From Stentor roeselii (lineage: Eukaryota; Ciliophora; Heterotrichea; Heterotrichida; Stentoridae): 64,000 nucleotides of DNA. The position numbers and the translations under genes are program-made. Positions 19,829-30,613 of the stretch are shown here, piece by piece. The stretch lies in NCBI GenBank assembly GCA_006503475.1, contig RSEH01000182.1, positions 32,039 to 96,038 on the forward strand. Direction: 5' to 3'. Within the stretch, counting starts at the first letter, position 1. Every line of letters begins with the position of its first letter. The notes beneath the pieces are model-generated. The model saw only the letters and a list, made by a program, of their open reading frames with translations, ran no database searches and was not told where the DNA came from.

Positions 19829-22627
19829 TTATACAAATAAGAGTTTTCGTAGTTCTTCGAATCCTTGGTTTAGGTTTGTTTGAATTGATATTATTGTGTG
19901 GCCTCCTCTGTTTAGGAAATCGATCAGCTCTTCGGGCGCGGAATCATCGAACATCATGAAGGCTAGCTTTATTTCTCCTAGTTCTTCATCGATGTCTTGA
20001 AGTCTTCCTGGACCTAGACAGTCATGGAGAGCTTTACAAAAGATGACTAATGTATTGTCAAGTGAGTTTTTTGGAAACTTTTGGATTGCCTGAAGGACGA
20101 CATCATAAACATGGTTTCTATTGAGACTCAAAATAATGCTACTAATAAGATTTTCAATATCAAGTCCAGGATAATCCCTTTCAATACATTCCATCCAATA
20201 CTTACTATCAATATTTTCAGTAATCGCTCCAAAATTCTCAATCTGAGACTGAACCTCATCTCCAACAAACCCAACAATTAACTCATTAATATTCTGTTCC
20301 GCAAATACATCATAACAAAGACAAAAAATAGTCGATTTTTTTTTACTCTGACTTTTTTCATAAAGATTCAACAAAAAAGGTTCATCATGAATAAGTTTAA
20401 ATTTCGAAAAGATCTGATACAAGTTCTCAACCGAATTTTTCCTAATCTCAGGGTCATACCAAGTGCCTTGTTCAACAGCCATGGTAAAATAAAGTGCGGC
20501 TTCATGAAACCTTTCATTTTCCTTATAAATCAAGGCCCGTCGATAGAAAAACGTCTGCCTCAAGATGTCTTTCTCGAAGCTGATTCCACTGACTTGAAAG
20601 TAAAGCTTTCGACTATCAGAGTCCTTTACCTTCAAACTAAGCCTTTTAAGGCGAGTCACATCAATATCAACAGTCAATCCTTTCGCATTAAACTTTGCCT
20701 GCTCAGTGAGTTCAGGTGTGAGTTTCGAGAGTTCTTCATAAACAACATCTAAAAGTTCTAAAGCTGTATGAAAATACTGCAACTTGTGATAAACATAAGA
20801 AATATCTAGAATAACTTTCAACATATTGATATAGTTATTCGAAGACGAGATGTAATGTTGCAGAGCTTTCGTCTGTAACTCAAGAATCGACTTCCACTCA
20901 GCCCTGAGTTCAAAAGCCGAGTCAAGACTACTTTCCAAAGACAACTGTTTCGCCAGGTAAAGCTGTTGAATTCTTTCAGTGATGTTAAAAACAATGCTGG
21001 TTTTTTCCACATCCCAATTTTGTGACTCTTTTCCTGTTTTAATTTTAAGAAGACGTCTTTCTTCAAATGTCAGTTTTGTTTCAGCATGTTCCTGCGCAAT
21101 CACTTCATTGTAAAGTGCTTCCATCTCGCTGAGTGACTCGCGGTACATGTCGATGGCCTTGTCGTAGTCCTGGTCTTCGAGGTGCAGGTTTCCGATGAGG
21201 TTTTTCGTGATTGCGATTCCTTTGTTGTTCTTGATGGTCATGAACAAATTACAGACTTCTCTCAAGTTTTCAAGTCTTTGTCGCTTGTTCGGGTGAAGAA
21301 GAAAGCGAGGGTCGAGAAGTTGTTCAATGGTTTCAAGGATGAGGAGGTACTTGTCAATGTCGTTGACTTCCTTGTTGTACTTCATTCTAGGGATCTTTGT
21401 AGTGAGGCCTCGTAAGTAGTTCTCGATGGTGATGAGAGGGTTGGTTATTCTCACTGTTATTGAACTTGAAATGAAGCAAGTTATGAGTAGTCCTAATAGT
21501 GTGAAGAGAATGAATATTGACACTTGGATTGAGGTGATTAGGTAAATCTTGTCGAAAAAACTGATGAAGTCTTTTAAGGCTAAGGAGTAGTTTATGCCTG
21601 TTATGCAAAGTAAGGAAGTGGTTTTGTTGTCTTCGAATTTTATCAGTGAATATGATCCGAGGTACTCGCTGTTAAGACCTTCGACATCTAGGTACTCGTC
21701 TGATGAGTTCAACTGAAAAAGCAACTGGTCTTCAAAGGTTTTCGATATTTCTATGTCTGAATCTCGCAAGAGTTCTGAGATGTTTGAACCGAAAATTTCA
21801 TCTAAAGGTCCTTGGCTACTGTCGTAAACTTTTTCAGTGCTTTTATCTGACATGAAGTAAAAATAATCATCTAGTCCTGAATCTTCACTTGAGAAGTAGT
21901 TGTTTTCTTGGAAGATGGTTATAGAGAAATTTTCACTTTTCATGAAAAAACTTAGGTTATATTGAAAGTACATTGAAAAGTTCTGGTAAACCTGGCAAGA
22001 TTCACAGTTGTAGATATGAAGACATCGAGAATCATAAACTTTATTAGAGCAAGGGTCAGATGTTTTAATATAATTCATATCTCCTCCTGGAAATCTGAAC
22101 TCGTACCCATTATCCAAAAGTATTCCCATTTGTTTTTCTCTGTTTTTGTTATAAGCTTTTAAAAAAACCAGAAAAAGGTCAAGTTCTTCTGAATTTTCTA
22201 AAGTTTTAAACTGCTGTTCATTGTAAGGACCCATCATTAGCAGTGAATCTTGGTACTTTGATGGATTTTTTAGATATGTACTTAGTTCTACTTTTGATGG
22301 AGATGTCAGGTTTGATGACTTTTTTATTTGGCCTGAAGAGATTTGATAGAATAACTCGGTTAGGAAGGCGGAGTCTTGGTAGTTCTAGGTAATTTTTACG
22401 TTGAAGACTTGAGAAGAGTATCGCTCTGATCTTACTTGAGAAAGCTTTAACAGGTGGTCATGCTCACGGTCTTCTAGGGTTTGTTTCACATCGTTTATCC
22501 AGGAAACTAGTCTTGTGTAGAGAATTGTTAGAGTTAGGATTGAGCAGAGAAGAATTCCTATTATTAGTGGACATATTGTTATGCTTTTTAGTCTTCTACC
22601 GATGCGACGGATGTGCTTGTTGCTCAT
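19829..22627 (-). CDS. Membrane sensor-like protein: two TM, HAMP-like linker, TPRs, vWA-like C-terminus (one 15-nt intron)
   Basis: 927 residues once intron 22385-22399 is removed. TM1 lies near residues 17-40 (ICPLIIGILLCSILTLTILY). About 310 residues of predicted extracellular domain follow, with a cysteine cluster around SRCLHIYNCESCQVY. TM2 (VSIFILFTLLGLLITCFISS) leads into a HAMP-like ITNPLITIENYLRGL. The cytoplasmic half has TPR-like helices and ends with a segment resembling a von Willebrand A fold (STIFCLCYDVF, NTLVIFCKAL, FMMFDD, HTIISIQTN). Architecture resembles a Cache-type sensor without kinase or cyclase output. The ligand is unknown. The start is ATG in CATAAATATG, with the ATG itself at 22627. 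Confidence 0.72.
22385..22399 (-). other. 15-nt intron in the sensor gene
   Basis: GTAAAAATTACCTAG, phase 0. Retention adds a stop. Removal joins SSQVFN to YQDSAFLTELFYQ in frame with the long downstream ORF. Confidence 0.9.
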
Positions 22628-23012
22628 ATTTATGATGAGTTTATGATGAATTAATGAAGATGTTTATTTTAGGTTTAGTGATATTCTGGTAGGATTGTTA
22701 ATGATTTGTTATTGATTCTTGAGAAATTATTATTATATTGAATAATCATTTAGGTTTACTTTTTTATTTTTACTTGGAATTTCTGTTCAATTTCTATTAG
22801 ATTTATATTAAAAGATTAATTTCTATATAAATTGACATTTATATATACCCAACTATAACAGAGTTTGTAAGAAATTATAAATACCCCTTATCATTTTCAT
22901 TTTATAATCAATTTCGTTATAAAGTCGAAAGATTCTTGGTATTAGGCTACTTGATTCTGTAATAAGTCTTTCATCATCTCATAATACTCATTGATTAAAA
23001 TTATCTTCCTAA
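22628..23012. other. AT-rich spacer, no gene
   Basis: Lies between the stop of the TPR gene and the start of the sensor gene (both minus strand). No coding, tRNA or repeat signal seen. Confidence 0.55.
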
Positions 23013-24235
23013 CTATATCGTCCAAACCGGCACATGTAAATAAAAACTTCTTTCACACCATTCAGGTAAATTCTTAGCCATGACCCTAGCTCGATCCTCA
23101 ATCTCAAGATGATTCCCTCCATTAATTTTAACAACAGTAGCAAGTTGCTCAAGTGCGAGAACTTCTCCAAAAGATCGACTCTAATCATTTCTTACTCCTT
23201 TAAACAACTCAACCGCACTTCTAAGTAAACTTTCAGCATGTTTCAAGTCGCCCTTAGCCTTCAAAACGATTCCAGTCAATGCCATGACCCTTGCAATATT
23301 CTGTTGATCAAGATCTTCATAAAACTTGAAAGCAAGTTGAAGCCACTTCAACCCTTTCTACTTACTTTTACATCAGGTTCAAGTAATTCCAAATAAACTT
23401 CAGCAATATTAGTCAAACTCAATCCAGTGAGTTTATTTTTAAACCCAAGTCCAGATTCTAAAGTATAAACATCAGGAAACCCTTCAAACAACTGAATCGC
23501 CTTCTGTAAATTTGCAATAGTTTCAGAAAAATCAAGAGTCGCCTTTTTAAACTCTTCCTGTTCACTTCCAGTTAAAGTTTCAAATTCATTTCCTTCAAAT
23601 TTCCTGAGATGCATCCATTGAGTGGTTCCTAAATTATGATAAACAAAACATGAGTTGCCTTCTGGGTTCATTTTTAAACATTCAATAAAACTTGCTTTTG
23701 CTTTATTAAAATCTTTTCCTTGCAAAGCCAGGGCAGTCTACATAAAACGAACCGCATAAAAAAATTTCACATTTTTTTGAGTTTCTTTTTTGAGCCCTGT
23801 CCAGAGAGAAGGACTTTGCAAGATTTCCCCGAGTTTTACAGCTTTCAAGATATTGCTGGCGAGGTATTGTTTATAAAGAGTTTGATAAGAAAACTCGAGT
23901 TGATCTCGGTATATCTGAGAGTTGACTTGATAATTATGTACTACTTTTTCTAAAGTCTCTTCACATTTTGAGTACTTTCCTTGTGCACGTTGAGTGATTG
24001 CGATTCTTTGAAGTACAAAGTTATGACTTGGTTCAAGAGCTTGTCCTGAATTTTCAATGATTTTTGAGCATTTTTCAAGTTCTTTTTCAGCTTCAGCCCA
24101 TTCTTTCTGAACAATAAAGTCCATAGCTCTTGAATATTCTTTTAAACTTTCAGCGGCTTCGGCTCCGAGGACTGACTCAGGAGTCTTTTCTTGGACGTTT
24201 ATGACTTTTGAGAATCGTCTGAGCATTCGAAACAT
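23013..24235 (-). CDS. TPR-repeat protein (three tiny introns)
   Basis: 392 residues after removal of introns 23738-23752, 23358-23371 and 23181-23195. Helical pairs with TPR spacing are seen throughout: AMDFIVQKEWAEAEKELEKC, AITQRAQGKYSKCEETLEKV, ATALALQGKDFNKAKASFIECL, GIVLKAKGDLKHAESLLRSAV. The N-terminus (MFRMLRRFSKVI) is basic and amphipathic, and a mitochondrial presequence is possible but not proven. The protein ends YLHVPVWTI. The specific family is not recognised. Its stop is followed 385 bp later by the sensor gene, and its ATG is only 6 bp after the stop of the coiled-coil gene. The exon joins were derived by frame continuity; the middle intron is an unusual 14 nt. Confidence 0.78.
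23181..23195 (-). other. 15-nt intron 3 of the TPR gene
   Basis: GTAAGAAATGATTAG. Removal joins VELFKG to SRSFGEVLALEQL and removes an in-frame stop. This is the one intron without an A six bases from its 3' end. Confidence 0.85.
23358..23371 (-). other. 14-nt intron 2 of the TPR gene
   Basis: GTAAAAGTAAGTAG. Only removal of 14 nt restores the frame from LLEPD to KGLKWLQLAFKFYED. A one-base assembly error in a 15-nt intron cannot be excluded. Confidence 0.7.
23738..23752 (-). other. 15-nt intron 1 of the TPR gene
   Basis: GTTCGTTTTATGTAG, phase 0, joining FFYA to TALALQGKDFN. The donor is GTTC rather than the common GTAA. Confidence 0.88.
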
Positions 24236-24241
24236 TTATTA

Positions 24242-26692
24242 CTAATTAACTAAGGACTTACTTGATGTCCAGCTTTGGTTCGATGAAGTTTCTTGGTTTT
24301 TAGGTCTTCTAGTTTTGCGCTTTACTGGAAATGAAGGGAAAGACTTGGGGTCGTGTTTGAAGGTCTCGAGAACTTTACTGAAATCGCTGTGAAAAGAGTA
24401 AAAAAGATGAGAGGCTTGAGTTTTTAATGAAGTGTGCATTGAACGTGTGTTCACCACAACTGAAACTAATGATTTTTTTAGATTTTTTGATTTGGATTTG
24501 ATGTGCTTGTATTTGTTTTGAAGTAACTCGATTTCTTTCAGGCATCTTTCAACGACTGAGGAGAGTTCTTCGTTGATTTTGTCTTTTTCTTCTAGACTTT
24601 GACGGAATTTTTCGAGTTTTTTGTTTGCTCGGTCGTGTTTTCTTGTAAGACTTTCGAGGTCTTTGTTGAAAAATTCAGTTGGAAGGGTTTCTTTTGGCTT
24701 TTCAGGGTTTTTTGTGGTTTCCTCGCGAATTATTTCATTTTCCTTTTTGAGTTCTTTGACCTTTGCAGTGAGTTCCATTCTTTTCTGCTCCAAGTTCCAG
24801 TTACGAACTTCCAGATCTTTTATAAGAGAGTCTTTATTCTCTATTTCCATTGAAAGTATTTGAATTTTTTCAGTCATTTCTTCAGTTTTCGAGTTTTCTT
24901 CTGAATTTTTTTTTATTAGTTGAAGTTCAGCGTCTTTAACACGAGCTTCATATCCTTCAAGTGCATTTTTGTACATTTTTATGTTTTTATCAAAAGAACT
25001 GTGCTTTGAGGTCAGGTCTTGATTTTCCGCTTTGAGTTGATCGATGAGGTCCTGCTGTCCTCTTAGTTTATCTTCCATTGTTTGGAAGACAAGAGTGATT
25101 TCTTGTCTTTTTAACAAGTTTTGCTGGTTTTCTGCAGTGATTTTCTCGTACTCGTAAAAAACCTTTTCATTGGTTTTTTTCAGTTGTTTTACTTCAGACT
25201 CGAGTTGGGAAAGTTTTATTTTAAACTCGTTGTTTTGACTTACAAGCTGAGATTTTTCGTTGTTTCTTGTTTGGATTTCTTTGAAGACTTTCTCGATTTT
25301 TTGACTGAGTTCGTCGTTTTCAGTGGAAAATCCTTTTAATTTAGACCTGGCCTCGTCGAGGTTGTTGACGAGTTTTAAGTTCTCTGAAGTGATTTTATTG
25401 ATTTCTTTCATGTACATCCTCTCCTTGCTCTCCATATCAAGGATTTTTTTTTTCATGGAAACCTGAACAAGTTTCGCTTTTTTTACCCAAAGTTTCAAAG
25501 TTTCAAGTTTTTCCTGATTTTCTTCAAGTTGACCCAAAACAGGAATTTTGAAGTTTTTATCGAATTTTGCTAACACCTTAGAAATTTTTCCAGGTAAAAT
25601 TCGAATAAGTTCAAAATTCGCAGCAACTGAAAGTCTAGGAGACAAGAGTGGAGAAACAACTTCTCTTCTAAACTCTCCACTTTCCATCAGGGTGTTATTT
25701 TCATTGATTTTTACCTCCAAAGCCTCTCGAATGACGAGTTTCTGATTTTCAGTCCTAAGTCTTTCAATTTCTTCATAAAGTCCACAGTTCTCCCTTTCAA
25801 GTAATTCAAGTTTATTACGATAAGGATTCGCTTCTTGCAGATGTTTATGCAGTTCTTCAATCGAATCTTCAAAAAACTGAAGTTTTTCAAAAAAAACCTC
25901 AAAAGTTTTCTTAGACTGATAAACATTTGCTACTTTTTCAAAGAACTCTTTCGATTCCGCTAATGTTTTCACAGCACTCGCCAAATACTTCGACAACTGA
26001 AAGCCTTCATCAAGCTTTTCAGTAAGATACTGCTTGTCATGTATGATATCTTTATAATTGCTTTGCAAGTTGAACAGGTCTGACTGACTTGAAATCAAAG
26101 AATGTCGAAGTGATTTAGTAAAAGTCGTAATTCCTGAAAGTTTAAATTCGAGATGTGCAAGTCGCGAGTTGACTGTTTCAAGAAGCCCGAAAATGAAAGA
26201 TTTTATTTTTTCTTCGAAGTTTTCGAGTTTGCTTTGGATTTCGCTGAGATGTGACTGGAAAAACCTAACGTGCTGTTTGAGGACTGAGACCAGGTTGTGC
26301 TCGAGCAGGTCGATGGAGTGGAATGAGTCTTTCTGTGACTCTTCTAAACGACTTGCTAGGAACCAGTTCTCGCTTTCAAGGTCTTTGTTCTCTTGCATCA
26401 CCTGGTCTACTAAAGAAGATAGCGACATTGATGAGATCTCTTTGACCAGCGCTGAAACGTTGAAGACTGCTTTGGAAGTTGATGGCTCTAGGCTGATGTT
26501 TAGGACTTCTGATACTTCTTTGCTTCTTCTTGTGTACTCTTTCCAGGCTTTGTCTGAGACTTGAAGATTCAGCTTTAAACGACCAGAATTGCCGGAAAAG
26601 GAGTCGTTGTTGGATGATCTTTGGTCTAAACTTTGACTTTTTTCGAGGTTGGTTATGGGCAAGGGTTTCTGACAGTAGTTAAATGTGGCCAT
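24242..26692 (-). CDS. Long coiled-coil protein, function unknown
   Basis: 816 residues, almost entirely charged heptad-like sequence (E, K, L, Q, N) from about residue 90 to 740, for example LRTENQKLVIREALEVKI and LEVRNWNLEQKRMELTAKV. The N-terminal ~90 residues are less charged and the C-terminus is basic and serine-rich (KRKTRRPKNQETSSNQSWT). There is no motor, kinase or membrane segment. It is probably a structural or cytoskeletal/basal-body component, but nothing in the sequence names a family. Its TAG stop is 6 bp before the next start codon, so the 3' UTR must overlap the promoter or transcript of the TPR gene. Confidence 0.75.
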   Translation of the reverse strand: MATFNYCQKPLPITNLEKSQSLDQRSSNNDSFSGNSGRLKLNLQVSDKAWKEYTRRSKEVSEVLNISLEPSTSKAVFNVSALVKEISSMSLSSLVDQVMQENKDLESENWFLASRLEESQKDSFHSIDLLEHNLVSVLKQHVRFFQSHLSEIQSKLENFEEKIKSFIFGLLETVNSRLAHLEFKLSGITTFTKSLRHSLISSQSDLFNLQSNYKDIIHDKQYLTEKLDEGFQLSKYLASAVKTLAESKEFFEKVANVYQSKKTFEVFFEKLQFFEDSIEELHKHLQEANPYRNKLELLERENCGLYEEIERLRTENQKLVIREALEVKINENNTLMESGEFRREVVSPLLSPRLSVAANFELIRILPGKISKVLAKFDKNFKIPVLGQLEENQEKLETLKLWVKKAKLVQVSMKKKILDMESKERMYMKEINKITSENLKLVNNLDEARSKLKGFSTENDELSQKIEKVFKEIQTRNNEKSQLVSQNNEFKIKLSQLESEVKQLKKTNEKVFYEYEKITAENQQNLLKRQEITLVFQTMEDKLRGQQDLIDQLKAENQDLTSKHSSFDKNIKMYKNALEGYEARVKDAELQLIKKNSEENSKTEEMTEKIQILSMEIENKDSLIKDLEVRNWNLEQKRMELTAKVKELKKENEIIREETTKNPEKPKETLPTEFFNKDLESLTRKHDRANKKLEKFRQSLEEKDKINEELSSVVERCLKEIELLQNKYKHIKSKSKNLKKSLVSVVVNTRSMHTSLKTQASHLFYSFHSDFSKVLETFKHDPKSFPSFPVKRKTRRPKNQETSSNQSWTSSKSLVN

Positions 26693-27857
26693 CTTGTAAT
26701 TATTTTAGATTTTTTTTATCCTGCACTGGCTTTTAGAGACTGATTGAAAATTTAGGTAATTCAATGAGAGGGACTATACAATCCTATATAAAATATATCA
26801 TCTTACATATATTGAAAATAAAGTGAAAAGCAAAGAATCTTATGGATGATGTCTGAGTGTTTTATTCTAGGTTAATTTATTCAAATTCCTACGCAAGAAG
26901 TTAAAATATTAGTTTTTTTCTATGTGGAAATTCCAAGGTATATTTATATCTCTAATCCATACTCTAACCTTAGATTTGATTAGATGTCGTTGAATGACTA
27001 AAGAAAATTTATTTAGATTATTCAAAGACTTCAACGAATTTTTCGATCTTAAACTTTACAAATTCAGAACATCTATTTTTTTCGAATTTTCAAATAAAAA
27101 TCCAGATAAACCTTAAATATTTCTTAATATTAAAATGAAGATTGATCAATATACTATCGATGACTCTAAAAAAAAATTCTAAACAGACAGAAGTTTTGAA
27201 AAATGCTGGAATATTAGGAATCTGGCTTGAAGGTGAATATGATGTGGAATATTTTAAATCATGGTATGGTTTCTTAATTTCAATATTACAAATATGCCAA
27301 TTTTCTCTTTTTATTATTACGGGATAAAATTATATTGTATGATACTGATGAATATGCGATATTAATTATTTACGACTTAGTCGCTGTCATAATTGAAGAA
27401 ATATATTGGCGGACATTCTTGAATTGCTATTTTTCTTTACTGTATCAGTTAACACCAATGATGGAACCATAGAACTAGTATAAATATGATAATATGTATT
27501 TATTACGGAAGATATGACAGTGAAAATCGTTATAAAAACAATAAAACTTTATAATCTTATAAGATTGTCGTGAAATTTTAAGATCTTAATAATATTTCCT
27601 TTCAAATAAAACGTTTTAAAATTAATCTCTGAATGCTCAATAAATCCCATTTGATATTCAGGCTGCTATTACGAAACTGATTGAAAGAGCTTCACTTTCA
27701 ATAAAATCTTAAGAATTGATTTAAAGTAGTGTTGTCAGCCTGTAAAGCCATTTGGTCTGGAAATTATCTAAGTGATCATAGTAAGGCTAATGCGCTAGGC
27801 CCTATATGCAATTCAAAATTTACGATTTACTCTTTAACTTCAAAAGTTCATTTATAA
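26693..27857. other. Divergent intergenic region, no convincing gene
   Basis: About 1.16 kb, AT-rich, between divergent gene starts. A 61-codon open frame at 27142-27327 has no similarity I recognise and a codon composition unlike neighbouring genes. A slightly GC-richer patch lies at 27720-27830 (see findings). Confidence 0.45.
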
Positions 27858-28679
27858 ATGGACAATCCTTTTGTTAGAGGTTCAGTTTCAGGACTGGTGA
27901 CTTGCACCCTTGTGCAGCCCTTCGACGTGATAAAAACGAACATAATAACAGTAAACAAAGAGTTCTCGATTTTTCAGTCGTTTCAGTACGTTCATCAAAA
28001 GTACGGGCCGCAGGGCTTTTGGAGAGGAATGAGACCTGCGGGGTACAAGGCCATTATTGGCTCTGGTATGAGTTTTAGCTTATTCGAGACTTTTAAGGCT
28101 CTTGTGCCGCCTTCCAGTACTGGCTTCGCCTCTAACAGCCTTGTTGCTTTGGTATCCCGTGGAGTATGCATTACGGCCATGGCTCCTTTAAGCATCTTGA
28201 AGGTCAGGATGGAAGCTCCTCAGGTTGCTGGGTATAAAACTGTCTTTGAAGGATTTCAAAGCATTTATATCAATGAAGGAATCAGAGGATTTTACCAGGG
28301 ACTTGGCTCTTGTTTGATGAGGGATCTACCGTTTTCTGGACTTGCTTATGGACTTTATGAAAAGTTCTATGAATTATCCTCGGAGAGATATGGGACTAGT
28401 ATTTGGATCAGAGCCATATGTGGAGGGGTTGCTGGGTTCACTGCTACTCTTTTGACACAACCTTTCGATGTGATTAAAACAAGACAACAATTCAGAAAGA
28501 TTGGAGATCATCAGAATTTTGAATATAAAAATCTTTTAGATGCCTTGATAAAGATTTATCAACAGGAAGGAATTAAAGGATTCACTATTGGACTGAATAT
28601 TCGACTTGTTGAACGGTCTACTGCTTTTGCTATCGTTTGGTTTATTTACGAACGGCTAAAGTCCTTTTCACACACTTAG
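27858..28679 (+). CDS. Mitochondrial carrier, SLC25A38/Hem25-like (glycine import for haem)
   Basis: 273 residues with the three-fold carrier repeat. Signature motifs are QPFDVIKT (~residues 20-27), PLSILKVRME (~113-122) and QPFDVIKTR (~201-210). YINEGIRGFYQGLGSCLMRDLPFSGLAYGLYE in the second repeat resembles the EGxRGLFxGLxATLLRDAPFSGIYxMFY stretch of SLC25A38, and the second repeat's PxxxxKxRxE variant fits too. The yeast and human orthologues import glycine into mitochondria for 5-aminolevulinate synthesis. Subfamily assignment is from memory of this motif only. The start codon lies in TTTATAAATGG, a clear example of the local start motif. Confidence 0.78.
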   Translation: MDNPFVRGSVSGLVTCTLVQPFDVIKTNIITVNKEFSIFQSFQYVHQKYGPQGFWRGMRPAGYKAIIGSGMSFSLFETFKALVPPSSTGFASNSLVALVSRGVCITAMAPLSILKVRMEAPQVAGYKTVFEGFQSIYINEGIRGFYQGLGSCLMRDLPFSGLAYGLYEKFYELSSERYGTSIWIRAICGGVAGFTATLLTQPFDVIKTRQQFRKIGDHQNFEYKNLLDALIKIYQQEGIKGFTIGLNIRLVERSTAFAIVWFIYERLKSFSHT

Positions 28680-28728
28680 CCTTCATGTAAATTAGTTAGT
28701 TAGTCGAGGATTATTCAATAATTTTTTC

Positions 28729-29610
28729 ATGGAAGAAGGGAAAAAACCTGAAAGCGAAAAAATTTTGATGTTGAAAATTTCTCATTTAAAAGAAGAGCTT
28801 AAAGAAAAGGCTGAAGTGATCCAAAACTACGAAACCCAATTCAAAAAGTTATACGAAGACTTCAACTACAACGTCGAACTGATCTACGAGCGAGATCGCG
28901 ACATCGAAGTTCTAAACGAAAAACTCTCAGAGTCCTCATCACTCCTCCTAAAAAAAGACTCAGAAATCCAAGACTTAAAAGTACAACTAGGGCGGCTAAA
29001 AGACCTAGAGCAAGAAAACTATTTGTTAAACAAGAAACTCGACGCTTTCCTAAGTGAACGGTCAGAAAAACATTTAAACTTCAAGCCAGAGCTGCGAGCT
29101 CCACGTCTTGACTACAAAAACCTATTAAAAGACAACCGCCTCTCCGGTAAAAAAATCGGTTATCTTCACAACCACCACCAAATCGAAAAGCCAGGATTTT
29201 TAAGGTCCGAAAACAGTTTAGACCAAAGTTCGAACCCGATAAACGACTTGAATTTCGACTTAGAAGCTCGAATAAAAGCCTTAGAAGTAGAAAATTCAGT
29301 GAAAGAGCGAAAAAGTGCAAGTTTATCTAATTCTAAAGTTCATGATAACTCACTTGAACTGGACTCTGATGTTGTCGACGCACGGCAGAAAGTGAAAAAG
29401 CAAGAAAAAGAAATCTCTGAGTTGATTCGTAGTCTTCAGGTCTACAAAAAACAAAATGACTTGACAAGCCGGTCAAAGCTGAAAGTTTATGACGACCAAA
29501 TCGTTGCTTTGAATGAAGATATCAAAAGACTGAAAAAAGAAGAAGTGGATGATAAAAAATATCGACAAATGGTCAGGCCGCGGTCGTCAGCTGACAAGAG
29601 ATTTGGCTGA
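28729..29610 (+). CDS. Coiled-coil protein, function unknown
   Basis: 293 residues. Coiled coil at ~10-110 (SHLKEELKEKAEVIQNYETQ, VELIYERDRDIEVLNEKLSE) and again ~215-275, separated by a polar region with KNLLKDNRLSGKK. Ends in TGA, one of the clear uses of TGA as a stop in this window. No domain recognised; a cytoskeletal or ciliary role is possible but unsupported. It starts 49 bp after the carrier gene and ends 26 bp before the next gene on the same strand. Confidence 0.65.
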   Translation: MEEGKKPESEKILMLKISHLKEELKEKAEVIQNYETQFKKLYEDFNYNVELIYERDRDIEVLNEKLSESSSLLLKKDSEIQDLKVQLGRLKDLEQENYLLNKKLDAFLSERSEKHLNFKPELRAPRLDYKNLLKDNRLSGKKIGYLHNHHQIEKPGFLRSENSLDQSSNPINDLNFDLEARIKALEVENSVKERKSASLSNSKVHDNSLELDSDVVDARQKVKKQEKEISELIRSLQVYKKQNDLTSRSKLKVYDDQIVALNEDIKRLKKEEVDDKKYRQMVRPRSSADKRFG

Positions 29611-29636
29611 GTGATTATTTATCCTATATAATAAAT

Positions 29637-30602
29637 ATGAAGATTTATATTCCCTTTGCTGCTTATGTTGTTAACAACCATTTTGACCAGCAAGACTTGA
29701 TCTATCTTCTCGGCAGGGTTTTCGTCAAAATGCGGCGAAAAAAAACAGAAGTTTTTCACATTGTTCATGAAAATATCAGTGTTCGGCCTACAAAAGACGC
29801 ACGTCTTAAGTTCAAAATTAAAGGAATTCAAAAACAAGAGGAAGAAATAGTTGAAAGTGAGAAAATCTTCCCTTTCTGTGATTTTATTGTTAGTGTTATT
29901 TATAAGAACTCGACTTATTCACTTGAAGAGATGTATCAGATGTTTTTTGAGGATTTATATGTAATCAAGGAATTGAAGAACTTGGTCAAACATTCTTATC
30001 TTCCTGGATCGCTTTATTCTTTTAAGATGTTTGCTTCGAGGATCTTTGAGCTTAACTTGAAAATCGAGGAGCCGAACATTTTTATGTATGATTTGCTTAT
30101 TGATGACGGAGTTTTGTTTGAAGATCACTCTGAGAATAAGAAAAAAAGGGTCAGTCTGGAGATTTGCTGTTGTTGTCGAGGAGTTAATCTTGAACCGATG
30201 TACTTTTTAAGTGAATGTGAATGCTTTATACATAAAAATTGCTTTGAAAATGAAATCATTGAGTTTATTGAAGACTTTGAGATTAATAAGGAGAAGGGAG
30301 ATAAGAAAATTCATTGTAACAATCCGCAGAACCATCTTAGTATTGAGGACTTGAAGGTCATGGTTGAGATAGAAAAAGGGAAGTTTACTTTAAGTCCTAA
30401 TATCATCTTGATGATCGAGTTTTACTTTTTAAACCCTCTGGAAGATGTGAGTCATTTTTGTAACTGTAACAAAGAACATAAAAAAGTAAGACATGATACG
30501 AAACGGCCTTATTTTCTTTGTAATCAGATTTGCTCGTTTTGTGGAACTAAACACATTTCTCAATGTTCTAAGTTTTCTAAAAGTTTAAACTGGTCTTTAT
30601 AG
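29637..30602 (+). CDS. RING-like zinc-binding protein
   Basis: 321 residues. The N-terminal ~180 residues are mixed alpha/beta with no recognised fold. The C-terminal ~140 residues contain cysteine and histidine clusters: LEICCCCRGVNLEPMY, then SECECFIHKNCF (a RING-like C-x-C-x3-H-x2-C), HCNNPQNH, and a second set, FCNCNKEHKK and NQICSFCGTKHISQC. The two clusters recall RING/RBR-type ubiquitin ligases, but spacing is not canonical and I cannot assign the class. Start context ATAAATATG. The stop is 11 bp before the next ATG. Confidence 0.6.
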   Translation: MKIYIPFAAYVVNNHFDQQDLIYLLGRVFVKMRRKKTEVFHIVHENISVRPTKDARLKFKIKGIQKQEEEIVESEKIFPFCDFIVSVIYKNSTYSLEEMYQMFFEDLYVIKELKNLVKHSYLPGSLYSFKMFASRIFELNLKIEEPNIFMYDLLIDDGVLFEDHSENKKKRVSLEICCCCRGVNLEPMYFLSECECFIHKNCFENEIIEFIEDFEINKEKGDKKIHCNNPQNHLSIEDLKVMVEIEKGKFTLSPNIILMIEFYFLNPLEDVSHFCNCNKEHKKVRHDTKRPYFLCNQICSFCGTKHISQCSKFSKSLNWSL

Positions 30603-30613
30603 TTTGATTATAA

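Noticed and set aside
27142-27327. 61-codon open frame in the spacer before the carrier
   Set aside because: Isolated, no similarity and no gene-like codon choice around it.
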